Assembly: GCA_030656615.1 (NCBI GenBank)
Contig: JAUSOY010000063.1
Span: 1-64,000, forward strand
Source of the DNA: Bacteroidales bacterium
Lineage (GTDB): Bacteria > Bacteroidota > Bacteroidia > Bacteroidales > TTA-H9
DNA length: 64,000 nt
Reading direction: 5' to 3'
The position numbers were made by a program, and so were the translations under genes. Under the pieces are notes generated by a model. It saw only the letters and a list, made by a program, of their open reading frames with translations, searched no databases and was not told the origin of the DNA. Position 1 is the first letter of the stretch. Every line of letters begins with the position of its first letter. This document shows, in pieces, positions 54,660-63,940 of the stretch.

Positions 54660-55496
54660 CTATTTCAAAAACAAGCCAACTTTTACAGCTCGATGATCAG
54701 ACAAAGGATATGCTGAGTCTGGATTTTCCATCAGCAAATAGGACTCTTGGGTGAATTGTTTGCTGTAAAATATAAAATCGATTTGCCTACATTCCCGATT
54801 CGTTTTACTGAATCCCGTAAATGTGCAGCTATCGGCGAGACTATTTTCAGTCAGTGGTTTACTCATGGCTAAATCCTGATCAATTATTCTATTGATTTCA
54901 GATGAAAATGCCGAAGCATTAAAGTCACCGCATAAAATCACTGGACAACCACCGGTTATAGAATCAATCATCCGGGTTAATAATTGAGAGCTTATATTTC
55001 TTGCCCTTTTTCCGATATGATCGTAATGGGTATTAAAAACATAAAACGGACGCTGAGATTCTTTATGAATAAAAGCCGCCCAGGTACATATCCGCGGACA
55101 TACGGCATCCCAGCCCAAAGAACCTGCTGCCATTGGCTGGGAACTCAGCCAAAAAAAACCAGACTTCCGGCACTGCACAATTGTGGAATCATACAAAACA
55201 GGACTGTATTCCCCAGCCACTTTCCCATCATCACGTCCAACTCCTTTATAAGAATATCCTGGCAATCCATCAAGTATGTCGTTCAATTGATGATGCAAAA
55301 CTTCCTGCATTCCAATAATCACAGGCCTTTCTCCTTTCAACATCGCACTGACCGCTTCCTGACGATTTTTCCATGCATGAACGCCATCCTCCGGATTATC
55401 ATAGCGGATATTAAAACTCATTACCGATAGTGATACCTGAGGATATCCCGAATAGGAACACAATACCATCAATGCAATAAAAAATATCCTTTTCAT
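54660..55496 (-). CDS. Secreted endonuclease/exonuclease/phosphatase-family protein
   Basis: 278 residues. Signal peptide ends SYSGYPQ (about 20). The EEP fold is clear: VMSFNIRYDN (Asn), GMQEVLHHQ (metal-binding Glu), FNTHYDHIG, ILCGDFNASA (Asp, Asn) and a final SDHRAV (catalytic Asp-His). The family ranges from nucleases to sphingomyelinase-like and inositol phosphatases. Export and pairing with a glycosidase argue for a phosphodiester or sugar phosphate substrate outside the cytoplasm. Its start overlaps the beta-mannosidase stop by four bases. Confidence 0.85.
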   Translation of the reverse strand: MKRIFFIALMVLCSYSGYPQVSLSVMSFNIRYDNPEDGVHAWKNRQEAVSAMLKGERPVIIGMQEVLHHQLNDILDGLPGYSYKGVGRDDGKVAGEYSPVLYDSTIVQCRKSGFFWLSSQPMAAGSLGWDAVCPRICTWAAFIHKESQRPFYVFNTHYDHIGKRARNISSQLLTRMIDSITGGCPVILCGDFNASAFSSEINRIIDQDLAMSKPLTENSLADSCTFTGFSKTNRECRQIDFIFYSKQFTQESYLLMENPDSAYPLSDHRAVKVGLFLK

Positions 55497-58021
55497 GGAT
55501 TCACAATTTGATTCAAATGATTGATTTTCAAATCACGCCTGATTTCATCCAATTTCATGCCCTGATGCGCAAAGGAAATATACCGGGTTTCATTGGGTAT
55601 AAGATCGAAATAATTGTCTGAAAAGATTAAGGAAGCATTAGTTATTGAAAGGCCGACGAAGCGAATCAATTTATGCGAAGACAAATTGATTATACATGAA
55701 TCGCCAACGATTTTAAAAGAAGAATGAATCTCTGATTTCGAAAGGTTCAATTCCTTTGGCCGGGCGAAAAAAGTCACAGAACTGCAAATTTGCTTATCAC
55801 CTTTCTTCAAAATCATTTTAACAAACGAATCATTCGATTTGATTTTGTTTCTAAAATAGGTGTGTAAATTGTTTGTAATCTTTTCAGAACCAAATCCTTT
55901 ATGGGTAATACCAATGATATGCGATTCGATGAGATTTCCATTAAAATCGATCAATTTGAGTTCAAGTGAAGCCTCGAGCGCATTTTCATCATCTCTAATC
56001 AAATATACAACGGGTGAGTTATATGGATTTTCTACCGATAATAATGTGGGTTTGAAAGAGCGTTTAGCCTGATAATGAAAAGGCTTCCAATTTCCTGCAT
56101 AATCGATTGAAGACCATGAAATAACCGGCCAGCAATCGTTCAATTGCCAATAGAGTGTTCCCATGCAATATGGCATGGCCCTGCGATGAGCTTCCAAAGC
56201 AATGCGCATGCCCTCGGCCTGAAGAATACCTGATACAAAAACATAATCCTGATTCTTGGCAGGGACATCAAAATCACTTTCCATGTACTTTCTGATAAGT
56301 TCAAATCCCCGGGAATGTTTTTGATGATTTTTAAAAGAAGTAGAACTTAAATCCAACGGTTTTGCAGAATCAAAACTTCCAAGAAAATCATAAACCGGAA
56401 AGCCCTGAAAACCGTACTCACTCATAAACCGCCCAACTTTTTGATTGTAAACTTCAAATGCTTGCTCACCCCACCAAACGCCCCAGTAATGACTGTCGCC
56501 GCTTTTAAGGCTTTCAGGATGTCCCCATCCGATTGATGGTGAACTTGACCAGTATGAGCGCTTAGAATCCAAATCCTTGATTACTCCAGGAAGAATATTA
56601 TTGAAAATGTCATCATACGCCCGCTCAATAAGCTTCTCTTCACCCTTGGTATAACTAAGTTGTTTTTGCCAGCCCCAGTTCTTCCAGCCCTCATCCACCT
56701 CATTATTTCCACACCATAATGCAATGCAGGGATGATTTCTGATACGTTTCACATTTTCGATAGCCTCCTGTCGTACATTTTTCAAAAAAGCTTCATCTCC
56801 CGGATACATATTACAGGCGAACATAAAATCCTGCCAAATCATAATTCCCAAACTATCCGCCAGACGATAAAATTCGTCTTGTTCGTAATAAGCACCGCCC
56901 CAAACTCTCAACATATTCATTCCTGCAAGTTTCGCTGATACAAGATTTTGACGGATTTTATACAAATCATGACTAAAAAAATCGGATGGAATATAATTTG
57001 CTCCCTTCACAAAAACAGCTTTATCATTCACCAAAAAATAAAAAGACTCTCCAATAGAATCCGGTTTATTGATAAGCCGAATATCACAAATTCCAAATTC
57101 TGTTATGATGCGTTGACGGTGGCTTTTGTCTGATACTTCAATTATGGATTGATACAGATTGGCCTCTCCCATTCCATTTGGCCACCATAGACGGGGTTTT
57201 TCAATACTGATTTCCAATCGGTGTTGTTGAAATCCATCGCTCAATTTCAGATTTTTCTGAAGGTGAATGTTTAGATCGGAAATCTCAAGATTTAGTGAAA
57301 CTTCCAAGGTAGTTACCGAATGCGTAGAAACATCAAAAATTACCATTGCATCACCAGAAGGAAGAAGACTTGACTGAACCCGGATATTTTCGATTTTCCA
57401 GTCATCAAAAATTTCCAGATACACGGGTCTCCATATGCCGCATCCTACAAGCCGCGGACCCCAATCCCAACCATATTGGTAAGGTGCCTTACGAGAAAAA
57501 CCTCGCTTGTCAGGCAATTTATATGCTGAAGTACTTGCCGTAATAGAATCGTAAATGTGTGCAGGTTTAAAAAGAATACGCAATACATTTTCACCGGGAT
57601 GTGCGAAGCTATTTACACGAATTCGCCACTGTCTGAACATATTATCAGCCTTAAAAATCAAACTATCATTCAGATAAACATTGGCATGTGTATCCAATCC
57701 TTCAAATACAATTTCCATATTTCTGCTGAGAGATGACTCATCCAGAAAAAAAGATTTCTGGTATTCCCAGTTATGTGACGAAATCCATTGAAGCGCATTT
57801 TCATTATTACCGGAATACGGATGCGGTATCATTTGATTATTATACAAATCGAGATGAACACAGCCGGGCACGGTGGCTTTCAACCAACTATCCTTTTGAA
57901 AATCAGAAAATTCCCAACCTTCTGACAAATCCATTCGAAGGGGATATTCTGACTTGGTATTTGAACAGGAGGAATTAAAAATCAATAATACAACGCAGAA
58001 TAAAACAAGCTTATGAAACAT
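55493..58021 (-). CDS. Beta-mannosidase (GH2), lipoprotein
   Basis: 842 residues from the ATG at 58021. A promoter box at 58039-58046 excludes the ATG at 58075. Lipoprotein signal LLIFNSSCSN, Cys near 18. GH2 layout: N-terminal jelly roll (GWEFSDFQKDSWLKATVPGC), Ig-like domains, and a TIM barrel with RVWGGAYYE, acid/base Glu441 in CGNNEVDEGW and nucleophile Glu535 in SEYGFQG. It removes terminal beta-mannose, probably from N-glycans or mannans at the periplasm. The following EEP-family gene overlaps by four bases, and an MFS transporter comes next. Confidence 0.93.
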   Translation of the reverse strand: MFHKLVLFCVVLLIFNSSCSNTKSEYPLRMDLSEGWEFSDFQKDSWLKATVPGCVHLDLYNNQMIPHPYSGNNENALQWISSHNWEYQKSFFLDESSLSRNMEIVFEGLDTHANVYLNDSLIFKADNMFRQWRIRVNSFAHPGENVLRILFKPAHIYDSITASTSAYKLPDKRGFSRKAPYQYGWDWGPRLVGCGIWRPVYLEIFDDWKIENIRVQSSLLPSGDAMVIFDVSTHSVTTLEVSLNLEISDLNIHLQKNLKLSDGFQQHRLEISIEKPRLWWPNGMGEANLYQSIIEVSDKSHRQRIITEFGICDIRLINKPDSIGESFYFLVNDKAVFVKGANYIPSDFFSHDLYKIRQNLVSAKLAGMNMLRVWGGAYYEQDEFYRLADSLGIMIWQDFMFACNMYPGDEAFLKNVRQEAIENVKRIRNHPCIALWCGNNEVDEGWKNWGWQKQLSYTKGEEKLIERAYDDIFNNILPGVIKDLDSKRSYWSSSPSIGWGHPESLKSGDSHYWGVWWGEQAFEVYNQKVGRFMSEYGFQGFPVYDFLGSFDSAKPLDLSSTSFKNHQKHSRGFELIRKYMESDFDVPAKNQDYVFVSGILQAEGMRIALEAHRRAMPYCMGTLYWQLNDCWPVISWSSIDYAGNWKPFHYQAKRSFKPTLLSVENPYNSPVVYLIRDDENALEASLELKLIDFNGNLIESHIIGITHKGFGSEKITNNLHTYFRNKIKSNDSFVKMILKKGDKQICSSVTFFARPKELNLSKSEIHSSFKIVGDSCIINLSSHKLIRFVGLSITNASLIFSDNYFDLIPNETRYISFAHQGMKLDEIRRDLKINHLNQIVNP

Positions 58022-58342
58022 ACTAAGGTGTTTAAGCCCAAAGATACGAAGCAGCAATGAATTTATCCTTTTCAATTTTTATTACAAACCATTCGGGACT
58101 TCGAATAAACAGTTTTACAAAGGATACCCGGAAACTATGAACCGGTACAATTTGTATTCCTTTCACGAAGTGAAAAAAATAATTTTCAAAAATTAAATTT
58201 CCAAGAGTAAAAAAACTTAAAATTCAAATATTAAAATATAAATATTAATTACATAATATACTATTTTGCAGCAGATTTCAGTCATTTTAATAATAAATAA
58301 CCGATGAATATTTTTACGTACATTTGAATTTGCTTAGGCGGT
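58022..58342. promoter_or_regulatory. Divergent intergenic region with two -7 boxes
   Basis: TATCTTTG on the minus strand (58039-58046) serves the beta-mannosidase; TACATTTG on the plus strand (58319-58326) serves the Hdr-like operon, 17 bases before its ATG. A small TTTCAC/GTGAAA inverted repeat lies at 58161-58175. No clear -33 elements. The remainder is AT-rich without genes. Confidence 0.5.
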
Positions 58343-59059
58343 ATGAGAACCCTTTATAATACATTGATGAGTGATGTCCGATATACAGAAGGCATCAAAA
58401 GTTGCATAAATTGTGGCACTTGTACAGCTATATGCCCCGCTGCCGAAGTATATAAATATGAACCACGAAGTATTGCAAATCTGGTTCAAACCAGAGATGA
58501 AACCATTATTGAAGACTTACTGAAGAGCGATACAATATGGTATTGTGGCGAGTGCATGAGTTGCAAAACAAGATGTCAGAGGAATAATGCCCCTGGTCTT
58601 ATCATTCAGGCTTTGCGAACACTATCCATTGAAAAAGGTTACTTTATTCATTCTGAAAAAGGTCGTCAGCAATTGGCCCTTAAGCGAATGATTGGAGATT
58701 CTATTCTTGAAACCGGATACTGCGTTCACTTTGATAATACGCCGCATGATATGTTCCCGGAATCAGGGCCCATATGGCAATGGGTACAAAACAATCGGCA
58801 AAGTATCCTTGAAAAAATCGGACAAAATCTTTATAAAAACGGAGATGGCCCCAATCGAAAAATCAGTAAGGGTAATCTGGAAGAACTAAGAAAAATATTT
58901 GAAGTTACCGGTGGAATTGATTGGTTCAAAAAAATTGAAGAACAATCTACCAAAAAAGCGAACGATATGGTGATGAATAGGGGCAACCAATCGGATATTG
59001 ATTCTCAATATTTCAAAGATATTTATACGCACAATGATCAAGAAAAACACAATCGTTAA
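58343..59059 (+). CDS. HdrC-like iron-sulfur protein
   Basis: 238 residues. Two complete 4Fe-4S ligand sets: Cys21-24-27-31 (CINCGTCTAICP) and Cys68-71-74-78 (CGECMSCKTRC), as in HdrC, which wires electrons from HdrA to HdrB. Longer than typical HdrC (about 190) because of a polar helical C-terminal extension from about 150. First gene of a five-gene unit (58343-63413); a TACATTTG box precedes it and the HdrB-like gene follows after 35 bases. Cytoplasmic. Confidence 0.88.
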   Translation: MRTLYNTLMSDVRYTEGIKSCINCGTCTAICPAAEVYKYEPRSIANLVQTRDETIIEDLLKSDTIWYCGECMSCKTRCQRNNAPGLIIQALRTLSIEKGYFIHSEKGRQQLALKRMIGDSILETGYCVHFDNTPHDMFPESGPIWQWVQNNRQSILEKIGQNLYKNGDGPNRKISKGNLEELRKIFEVTGGIDWFKKIEEQSTKKANDMVMNRGNQSDIDSQYFKDIYTHNDQEKHNR

Positions 59060-59094
59060 TAGAAGAAAATATTGGTCAAAGATTTTACCGGCAT

Positions 59095-60180
59095 ATGAAA
59101 CAGGAAGGTAAAAAGCATATTTGGAGTAACTATCAGAAAGAAATAGCGGAGGATCGCTATTTCTATGTCCGTAGCTGTATTCGACAGACTTTTTTCCCTG
59201 GTAGCGAAAATACCTTTCTAAAAATACTAAGAGAGGTTCTTGGTAAAGATGTTCATGAAAGTCCTAATCATACCACCTGCACAGGGATTGGTTACCACTG
59301 CGAAGTTGTGCCTTTTGCAACAACACAAACCGTAGTTGCCAGAAACTTTGCATTAATGAGAGATGCCGGATATCAAAATTACACACCATCTTGTGTAACA
59401 TCGTTTGGTATATATACCGAAATACTCGACACCTGGCAGCATTTTCCGGCTGAAAAAGAAAAAACCAGAGCATTTCTAAAACAAGCTACCGGTCGCGAAT
59501 TTGAAGAACCCAACAGCTTAGCTCATACATCCGATATTATATATAAATTCAGGAACGAAATTGCTCAAAAGGCAAAATATCAGTTAATTAATTCTGAAAC
59601 AGGTGAACCGCTGAAAATTGTAGAACATATCGGATGTCATTACGCGAAGATGTTTCCTGAAAAAAGTGTTGGTGGCGCAGAATATCCGAATGTTCTGGCC
59701 GGGATGATTGATGCATGGGGAGGCAACGTTATTGACTATCCCGAACGCCGGCATTGTTGCGGATTTGGATTTCGACAATATCTGATTCAGGCGAACCGCG
59801 GATATTCCATGTCGGCCTCAAAAAAGAAATTCGAATCAATGGAAGCCTACCAACCCGATTTTATTATCACGAATTGTCCTGGTTGCAACTACTTTCTTGA
59901 TCGGTGGCAATATGTACTTGCCGAAACTGAACAAAAAACATACGGAAGCAATGGTTATGGAATCCCTGTATTAACGTACGAAGAAGTTGCAGGATTAGTC
60001 CTTGGCTTTGACCCCTGGGAAATGGGAATGCAAATGCATCAGATAGATGTGGAGCCTCTACTTAAAAAGATGGGAATCAAATACAATGCATCAGAAAAAT
60101 TTAAAGGACCTCAGGGTCAGGAATTGGGATTGCCAGAATTCCCTGAACATGTCAAATTTACTACCCAATCTGACAATTGA
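59095..60180 (+). CDS. HdrB-like CCG-domain protein with one degenerate cluster site
   Basis: 361 residues, two CCG domains. In HdrB each domain holds a non-cubane iron-sulfur cluster with five Cys. The C-terminal site is complete: Cys181, Cys221, Cys222, Cys261, Cys264 (GCHYAK, HCCGFG, NCPGC). The N-terminal site keeps Cys28, Cys62 and Cys100, but the expected Cys at 63 and 103 are Thr and Ser (TTCTGIG, PSCVTS). At most one non-cubane cluster is therefore expected. It probably forms the disulfide/thiol-active module with the HdrC- and HdrA-like partners. Longer than classical HdrB (about 290). Confidence 0.85.
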   Translation: MKQEGKKHIWSNYQKEIAEDRYFYVRSCIRQTFFPGSENTFLKILREVLGKDVHESPNHTTCTGIGYHCEVVPFATTQTVVARNFALMRDAGYQNYTPSCVTSFGIYTEILDTWQHFPAEKEKTRAFLKQATGREFEEPNSLAHTSDIIYKFRNEIAQKAKYQLINSETGEPLKIVEHIGCHYAKMFPEKSVGGAEYPNVLAGMIDAWGGNVIDYPERRHCCGFGFRQYLIQANRGYSMSASKKKFESMEAYQPDFIITNCPGCNYFLDRWQYVLAETEQKTYGSNGYGIPVLTYEEVAGLVLGFDPWEMGMQMHQIDVEPLLKKMGIKYNASEKFKGPQGQELGLPEFPEHVKFTTQSDN

Positions 60181-60188
60181 TTAATTAT

Positions 60189-61205
60189 ATGCGTAAAACA
60201 GTCGCTATTATCGGAGGAGGAATTACAGGAATGGAAGCGGCCATTCAAATTAATAAATTAGGCCATACGGTTCATGTTTTCGAAAAAGACGAAAAACTTG
60301 GCGGTCATGTGGCACAATGGGATCACGTATTTCCAAATCAGCGGAAAGCCAGAGAAATTATTAATGAACTCACGTGTCAAATATCAGAGGAAATAAATAT
60401 TCACCTTTCTTCATTCGTAGAAAAAATATCACAAATCGACGATTCCTTTGTTATCAAATCCGATAACAACGAATTGAAAGCTGATGCAATAGTGCTCGCA
60501 AGTGGTTTTGAGCTTTTCTCAGCCAGTAAAAAAGAAGAGTATGGATATGGAATATTCGAAAATGTAATTACTTCTGTAGATTTGGAGCGAATGTTTGTTG
60601 AAAAAGGTCACCCGTTTATGCGAAACGGGGAAATACCACAACGCATTGCCTTTATTCACTGCGTAGGAAGTCGTGACGAAAAAGTTAAGCGCACATATTG
60701 TTCCAAAGTATGTTGCATCACTGCCGTAAAGCAAGCCATTGAAGTAAAGGAATCCATTCCTGAAGCCTCTGTTTACAACCTTTACATGGATTTAAGAATG
60801 TTTGGACCGGGTTATGAAGATATGTATCAAAAAGCCCAACAAAAAGGAATCACATTTATCAGGGGAAGGCTTTCAGAAGCCAGCGAAGTTGAAAATAATC
60901 GTATTCTCATAAAAACAGAAGACACACTTTCTTCGCGCCCCATCAAAATGACCGTTGATCTTATTGTTTTGATGATTGGGATCTCACCTTCTCTGGCAAA
61001 CAATCAAATTCTATCCGATCTAAAATTAGAGCCCAACAAGGATGGTTTTGCGGAAATTGCCGATGATCATTTAAGCCCCACACATAGCAAAGTAAAAGGT
61101 GTATTTATTGCAGGTGCTTGTACTGGTCCTTGTTCCATAACGGATGCAATAAATGCATCCCGATCGGCCAGCGTAGAAGTCCATCATTACTTAAATCAAG
61201 TGTAG
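60189..61205 (+). CDS. HdrA-like flavoprotein (short form)
   Basis: 338 residues from the ATG at 60189; a TTG at 60177 overlapping the previous stop is less likely. FAD-binding GGGITGMEAA at the N-terminus, EKDEKLGGHVAQW, and a C-x12-C-x3-CC cluster motif (Cys158, 171, 175, 176; HCVGSRDE to YCSKVCC) with exactly HdrA spacing. ASGFELF and YGYGIFENVITS are HdrA marks. It lacks the N-terminal domain and the ferredoxin domains of full HdrA (about 650 residues), so it resembles QmoA-like short forms. Nine bases after the HdrB-like gene. Confidence 0.87.
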   Translation: MRKTVAIIGGGITGMEAAIQINKLGHTVHVFEKDEKLGGHVAQWDHVFPNQRKAREIINELTCQISEEINIHLSSFVEKISQIDDSFVIKSDNNELKADAIVLASGFELFSASKKEEYGYGIFENVITSVDLERMFVEKGHPFMRNGEIPQRIAFIHCVGSRDEKVKRTYCSKVCCITAVKQAIEVKESIPEASVYNLYMDLRMFGPGYEDMYQKAQQKGITFIRGRLSEASEVENNRILIKTEDTLSSRPIKMTVDLIVLMIGISPSLANNQILSDLKLEPNKDGFAEIADDHLSPTHSKVKGVFIAGACTGPCSITDAINASRSASVEVHHYLNQV

Positions 61206-61206
61206 C

Positions 61207-61542
61207 ATGAAAGACTTTGGATTCAGCCCGATGAAAAATAAAGTCCTTAACTTTGACGAACTCAATCATGACTTTCATCAGTGGATAGCAATTCAGGATT
61301 CCTCTTTCAATCTATGTATAGCCTGCGGAACCTGTGCATCAACGTGTAGCGCCGGAAGTTATACACATTTCAGTTTTCGGGAATTATGTAAGGATATCCG
61401 TTGGGGAAATGCTGAAAAAGCGATGAAAGAATCTGAAAAGTGTATGCTTTGCGGAAAATGTTCCATTGCTTGTCCACGGAATATCAATACACGGAACATT
61501 ATTAAAATGGTACGAAAAGCTGCTAAAACAAGTCCTTTATGA
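61207..61542 (+). CDS. Second HdrC-like two-cluster ferredoxin
   Basis: 111 residues. Two 4Fe-4S motifs: Cys37-40-43-47 (CIACGTCASTCS) and Cys79-82-85-89 (CMLCGKCSIACP). It starts two bases after the HdrA-like stop and its stop overlaps the next start by four bases. Half the length of the first HdrC-like protein and not a duplicate of it. Likely passes electrons between the HdrA-like flavoprotein and the membrane HdrED-like fusion encoded next. Confidence 0.87.
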   Translation: MKDFGFSPMKNKVLNFDELNHDFHQWIAIQDSSFNLCIACGTCASTCSAGSYTHFSFRELCKDIRWGNAEKAMKESEKCMLCGKCSIACPRNINTRNIIKMVRKAAKTSPL

Positions 61543-63413
61543 GGTACCACCCTTTTGTTCTGCCATTTAGTTTTGGACTGGCATTCCTCTTAATCTACAC
61601 TTCAATTATTTGGATTCGTTGGATCAATCGCTTGTCTGAAAATGACAAACAATTACTACGGAAAAATCTGTTTTCGTTTAATACTCTGGCGGCCATCAGG
61701 GAAGTTTTCATGGAAAGCCTGATGCACCGAAAAATATTCAGAAAAAATGTATTTCTTGGTTTTATGCATATGAGCCTGGCTTTCGGGTGGTTTATGCTTA
61801 TTTTAATCGGTAACCTGGAATCACGTACCTACACAGCCGGAAGAATTAACCCACCGTATTTTCCTATTTTCTTCAAATTTTTCCGACACGATCTTGCTCC
61901 GTTAAAAAAACTTGAAGCCTATTTTGGATTCTGGATGGATTTTTTTCTGTTGATTGTGTTATTGGGTTTATCGTTGGCATTTATTAAACGTGCTCATAGT
62001 AAGGTATTAGGGATAAAAAGAACAACAAAGCATATAATCATTGATAAAATCGCACTGACATCACTTTGGTTTATATTTCCACTTCGGTTACTGGCTGAAG
62101 GTTTTTCAGCGGCACTGTACAAAACAGGAAACTTTTTAACCAGTTTTATGGGCGATGAAATATTATCCGGAATTGCTTCCCCAACTTTATACCTGCAAGC
62201 CTGGTGGGCTTATTCTATAGCTCTTGGAATCTTTTTTATTACGCTTCCATTTTCACGGTATATGCATATCCCCACGGAAATTCTATTGATTTTTCTTCGC
62301 AGATATGGAGTTAAAGAAAAAGAACAACATAGTTCGTTTACAAAAATCGAAATCAACGCGTGTTCACGTTGTGGCATTTGCATCGATGCTTGTCCAATAA
62401 CGGCTCTCCCTGAATCATCTGAGACTCAGTCTGCTTATTTTCTGCGGGAAATGCGTTATGATAAGCCCACAAATAATCAGAATGAAAGTTGTTTGTTGTG
62501 TATGCGTTGCGAGGAAGCTTGTCCGGTAGGCATTGAAATAACACGCATTCGGGAAAATGAACGCAAAGAATATCAACTATTTGCCAGCGAAAGCTATAAT
62601 TATCTGACTTCACCCAAAAATGCTGCAAAAGGAAAGGTGGCCTTCTTTGCCGGGTGCATGGGGCACTTAACTCCGGGGGTAATTAAAGCAACTTTGGCAC
62701 TATTTAAGGCCGCAAATGTTAATTATACTTTTATTGATGAGGAAGGTAGTATTTGTTGTGGCCGACCTCTAATGCAAAACGGACAAACAGATGCTGGAAT
62801 TAGCCTAAGACAAATAAATAAAGATTTAATTCTAAACAGTGGAGCAGAAATATTGGTTAGCTCCTGCCCTATTTGTACTCGTGAATTTATCGAACACTAC
62901 GTTTTGGGTATTCCGGTGTTCCATCACTCCCAGTACATTCTTGAATTAGCGATGTCAAAAAAGCTGTCATTCAGGAATAATTCAACAAAAATAGTTTACC
63001 ACGATCCATGCGAACTTAGCCGGGGACTGAATATAATTGAAGAGCCCCGACAATTATTGCGCCTTGCCGGAGAGTTAATTCACTCTCCGGAAAACTCAGG
63101 TAAACAACAATCATTATGTTGCGGGGGTAGTCTTGGAAATACAAATCTGAGTGCCAATCAACGAAAATCAATTGCCGAAAATACGCTGAGTGGAATTCTT
63201 TCGGATAAAGCCGACATTGTGGCAACTGCCTGCCCGCTTTGTAAAAAAAGCCTCGCATGCTCCAATAAGAACATAGAAATACTCGACATCGCCCAAATCA
63301 TGCTTGAAGCACTAATTGCACCCAAGTTCATTCCGGAAAATACTGTAGAATCAACAAAAATGGAAAGTAATCTGACTTATTCACCCGAAATAAACTCCAT
63401 CATTTCTGAGTAA
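61539..63413 (+). CDS. Membrane HdrED-like fusion: cytochrome-b-type domain, ferredoxin and CCG domains
   Basis: 624 residues. Residues 1-260: about five to six membrane segments of the NarI/DsrM/HdrE type, with candidate heme histidines in GFMHMSLAFGW and RYMHIPTE. Then 4Fe-4S sites Cys275-278-281-285 and Cys318-321-324-328, and two full CCG sites: Cys373, 406, 407, 443, 446 and Cys491, 527, 528, 565, 568. It thus combines HdrE/DsrM with HdrD/DsrK in one chain. It probably links the quinone pool to thiol/disulfide chemistry on the cytoplasmic side. Last gene of the Hdr-like operon. Confidence 0.87.
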   Translation: MRYHPFVLPFSFGLAFLLIYTSIIWIRWINRLSENDKQLLRKNLFSFNTLAAIREVFMESLMHRKIFRKNVFLGFMHMSLAFGWFMLILIGNLESRTYTAGRINPPYFPIFFKFFRHDLAPLKKLEAYFGFWMDFFLLIVLLGLSLAFIKRAHSKVLGIKRTTKHIIIDKIALTSLWFIFPLRLLAEGFSAALYKTGNFLTSFMGDEILSGIASPTLYLQAWWAYSIALGIFFITLPFSRYMHIPTEILLIFLRRYGVKEKEQHSSFTKIEINACSRCGICIDACPITALPESSETQSAYFLREMRYDKPTNNQNESCLLCMRCEEACPVGIEITRIRENERKEYQLFASESYNYLTSPKNAAKGKVAFFAGCMGHLTPGVIKATLALFKAANVNYTFIDEEGSICCGRPLMQNGQTDAGISLRQINKDLILNSGAEILVSSCPICTREFIEHYVLGIPVFHHSQYILELAMSKKLSFRNNSTKIVYHDPCELSRGLNIIEEPRQLLRLAGELIHSPENSGKQQSLCCGGSLGNTNLSANQRKSIAENTLSGILSDKADIVATACPLCKKSLACSNKNIEILDIAQIMLEALIAPKFIPENTVESTKMESNLTYSPEINSIISE

Positions 63414-63503
63414 AACGTTTGAATTACAAACCTAGCTCACATATAGCGTAAAGCCGGAATTTAAAACTAATTAGCGTGGGTGAAATTTGCAGAAATTAAC
63501 GAA

Positions 63504-63797
63504 TCAGGTCATATCAACCCAAGTAGTCTTTAGATTGATCTCATGCCCATCAGAAATACAATGAGGACAATTGGCATGGTTTTCGGTGAAGTAATAATTG
63601 CATCGCGAACATTTATATCGTTTCTCACGATATACCCTGACCGGATTTGAATTTGAATAAATAATTGCTGAAACAAATGGAGTAAATAAAACTCCAAATA
63701 TCAACAACTTAAACCAATTCAAACCTTTTTTAAAGGAGAGCCAAGCGATGAAAATCGCTACCCCAATATAAGCGACAATTAATAAATAAATATCCAT
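63504..63797 (-). CDS. Small membrane protein with a C-terminal zinc ribbon
   Basis: 97 residues. Two N-terminal membrane segments (about 3-20 and 29-48) and a C-terminal CxxC pair (YKCSRCNYYF and ANCPHCIS) forming a likely rubredoxin-knuckle zinc ribbon. Family not recognised; small membrane proteins of this layout are common and uncharacterised. It converges on the Hdr-like operon (stop 90 bases from that operon's end) and starts about 140 bases from the gene running off the right edge. Confidence 0.65.
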   Translation of the reverse strand: MDIYLLIVAYIGVAIFIAWLSFKKGLNWFKLLIFGVLFTPFVSAIIYSNSNPVRVYREKRYKCSRCNYYFTENHANCPHCISDGHEINLKTTWVDMT

Positions 63798-63893
63798 ACC
63801 TCAATAAAAAAACAAAATTAGGACAAATTTCCATTTTTGAAAACAAAATTTCAATAATAAACCACCGGGTATAAAGATATAAAATTAATAAAA

Positions 63894-63927
63894 TAAAAAA
63901 GCCATCCCGAAAGATGGCTTTTTTTAT
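63894..63927 (-). terminator. Rho-independent terminator (works both ways)
   Basis: Stem AAAAGCCATC/GATGGCTTTT with core GCCATC (63901-63906) and GATGGC (63913-63918), flanked by A-run and T-run. Placed just after the stop of the minus-strand gene at the right edge. Confidence 0.8.
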
Positions 63928-63940
63928 GTGTGCCTCTAGA

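Noticed and set aside
54984-55430. 148-codon plus-strand frame
   Set aside because: Antisense to the EEP-family gene, which has complete catalytic motifs.
58057-58140. 27-codon frame between the beta-mannosidase and Hdr-like genes
   Set aside because: Too short, no signal or motif, lies in a promoter region.
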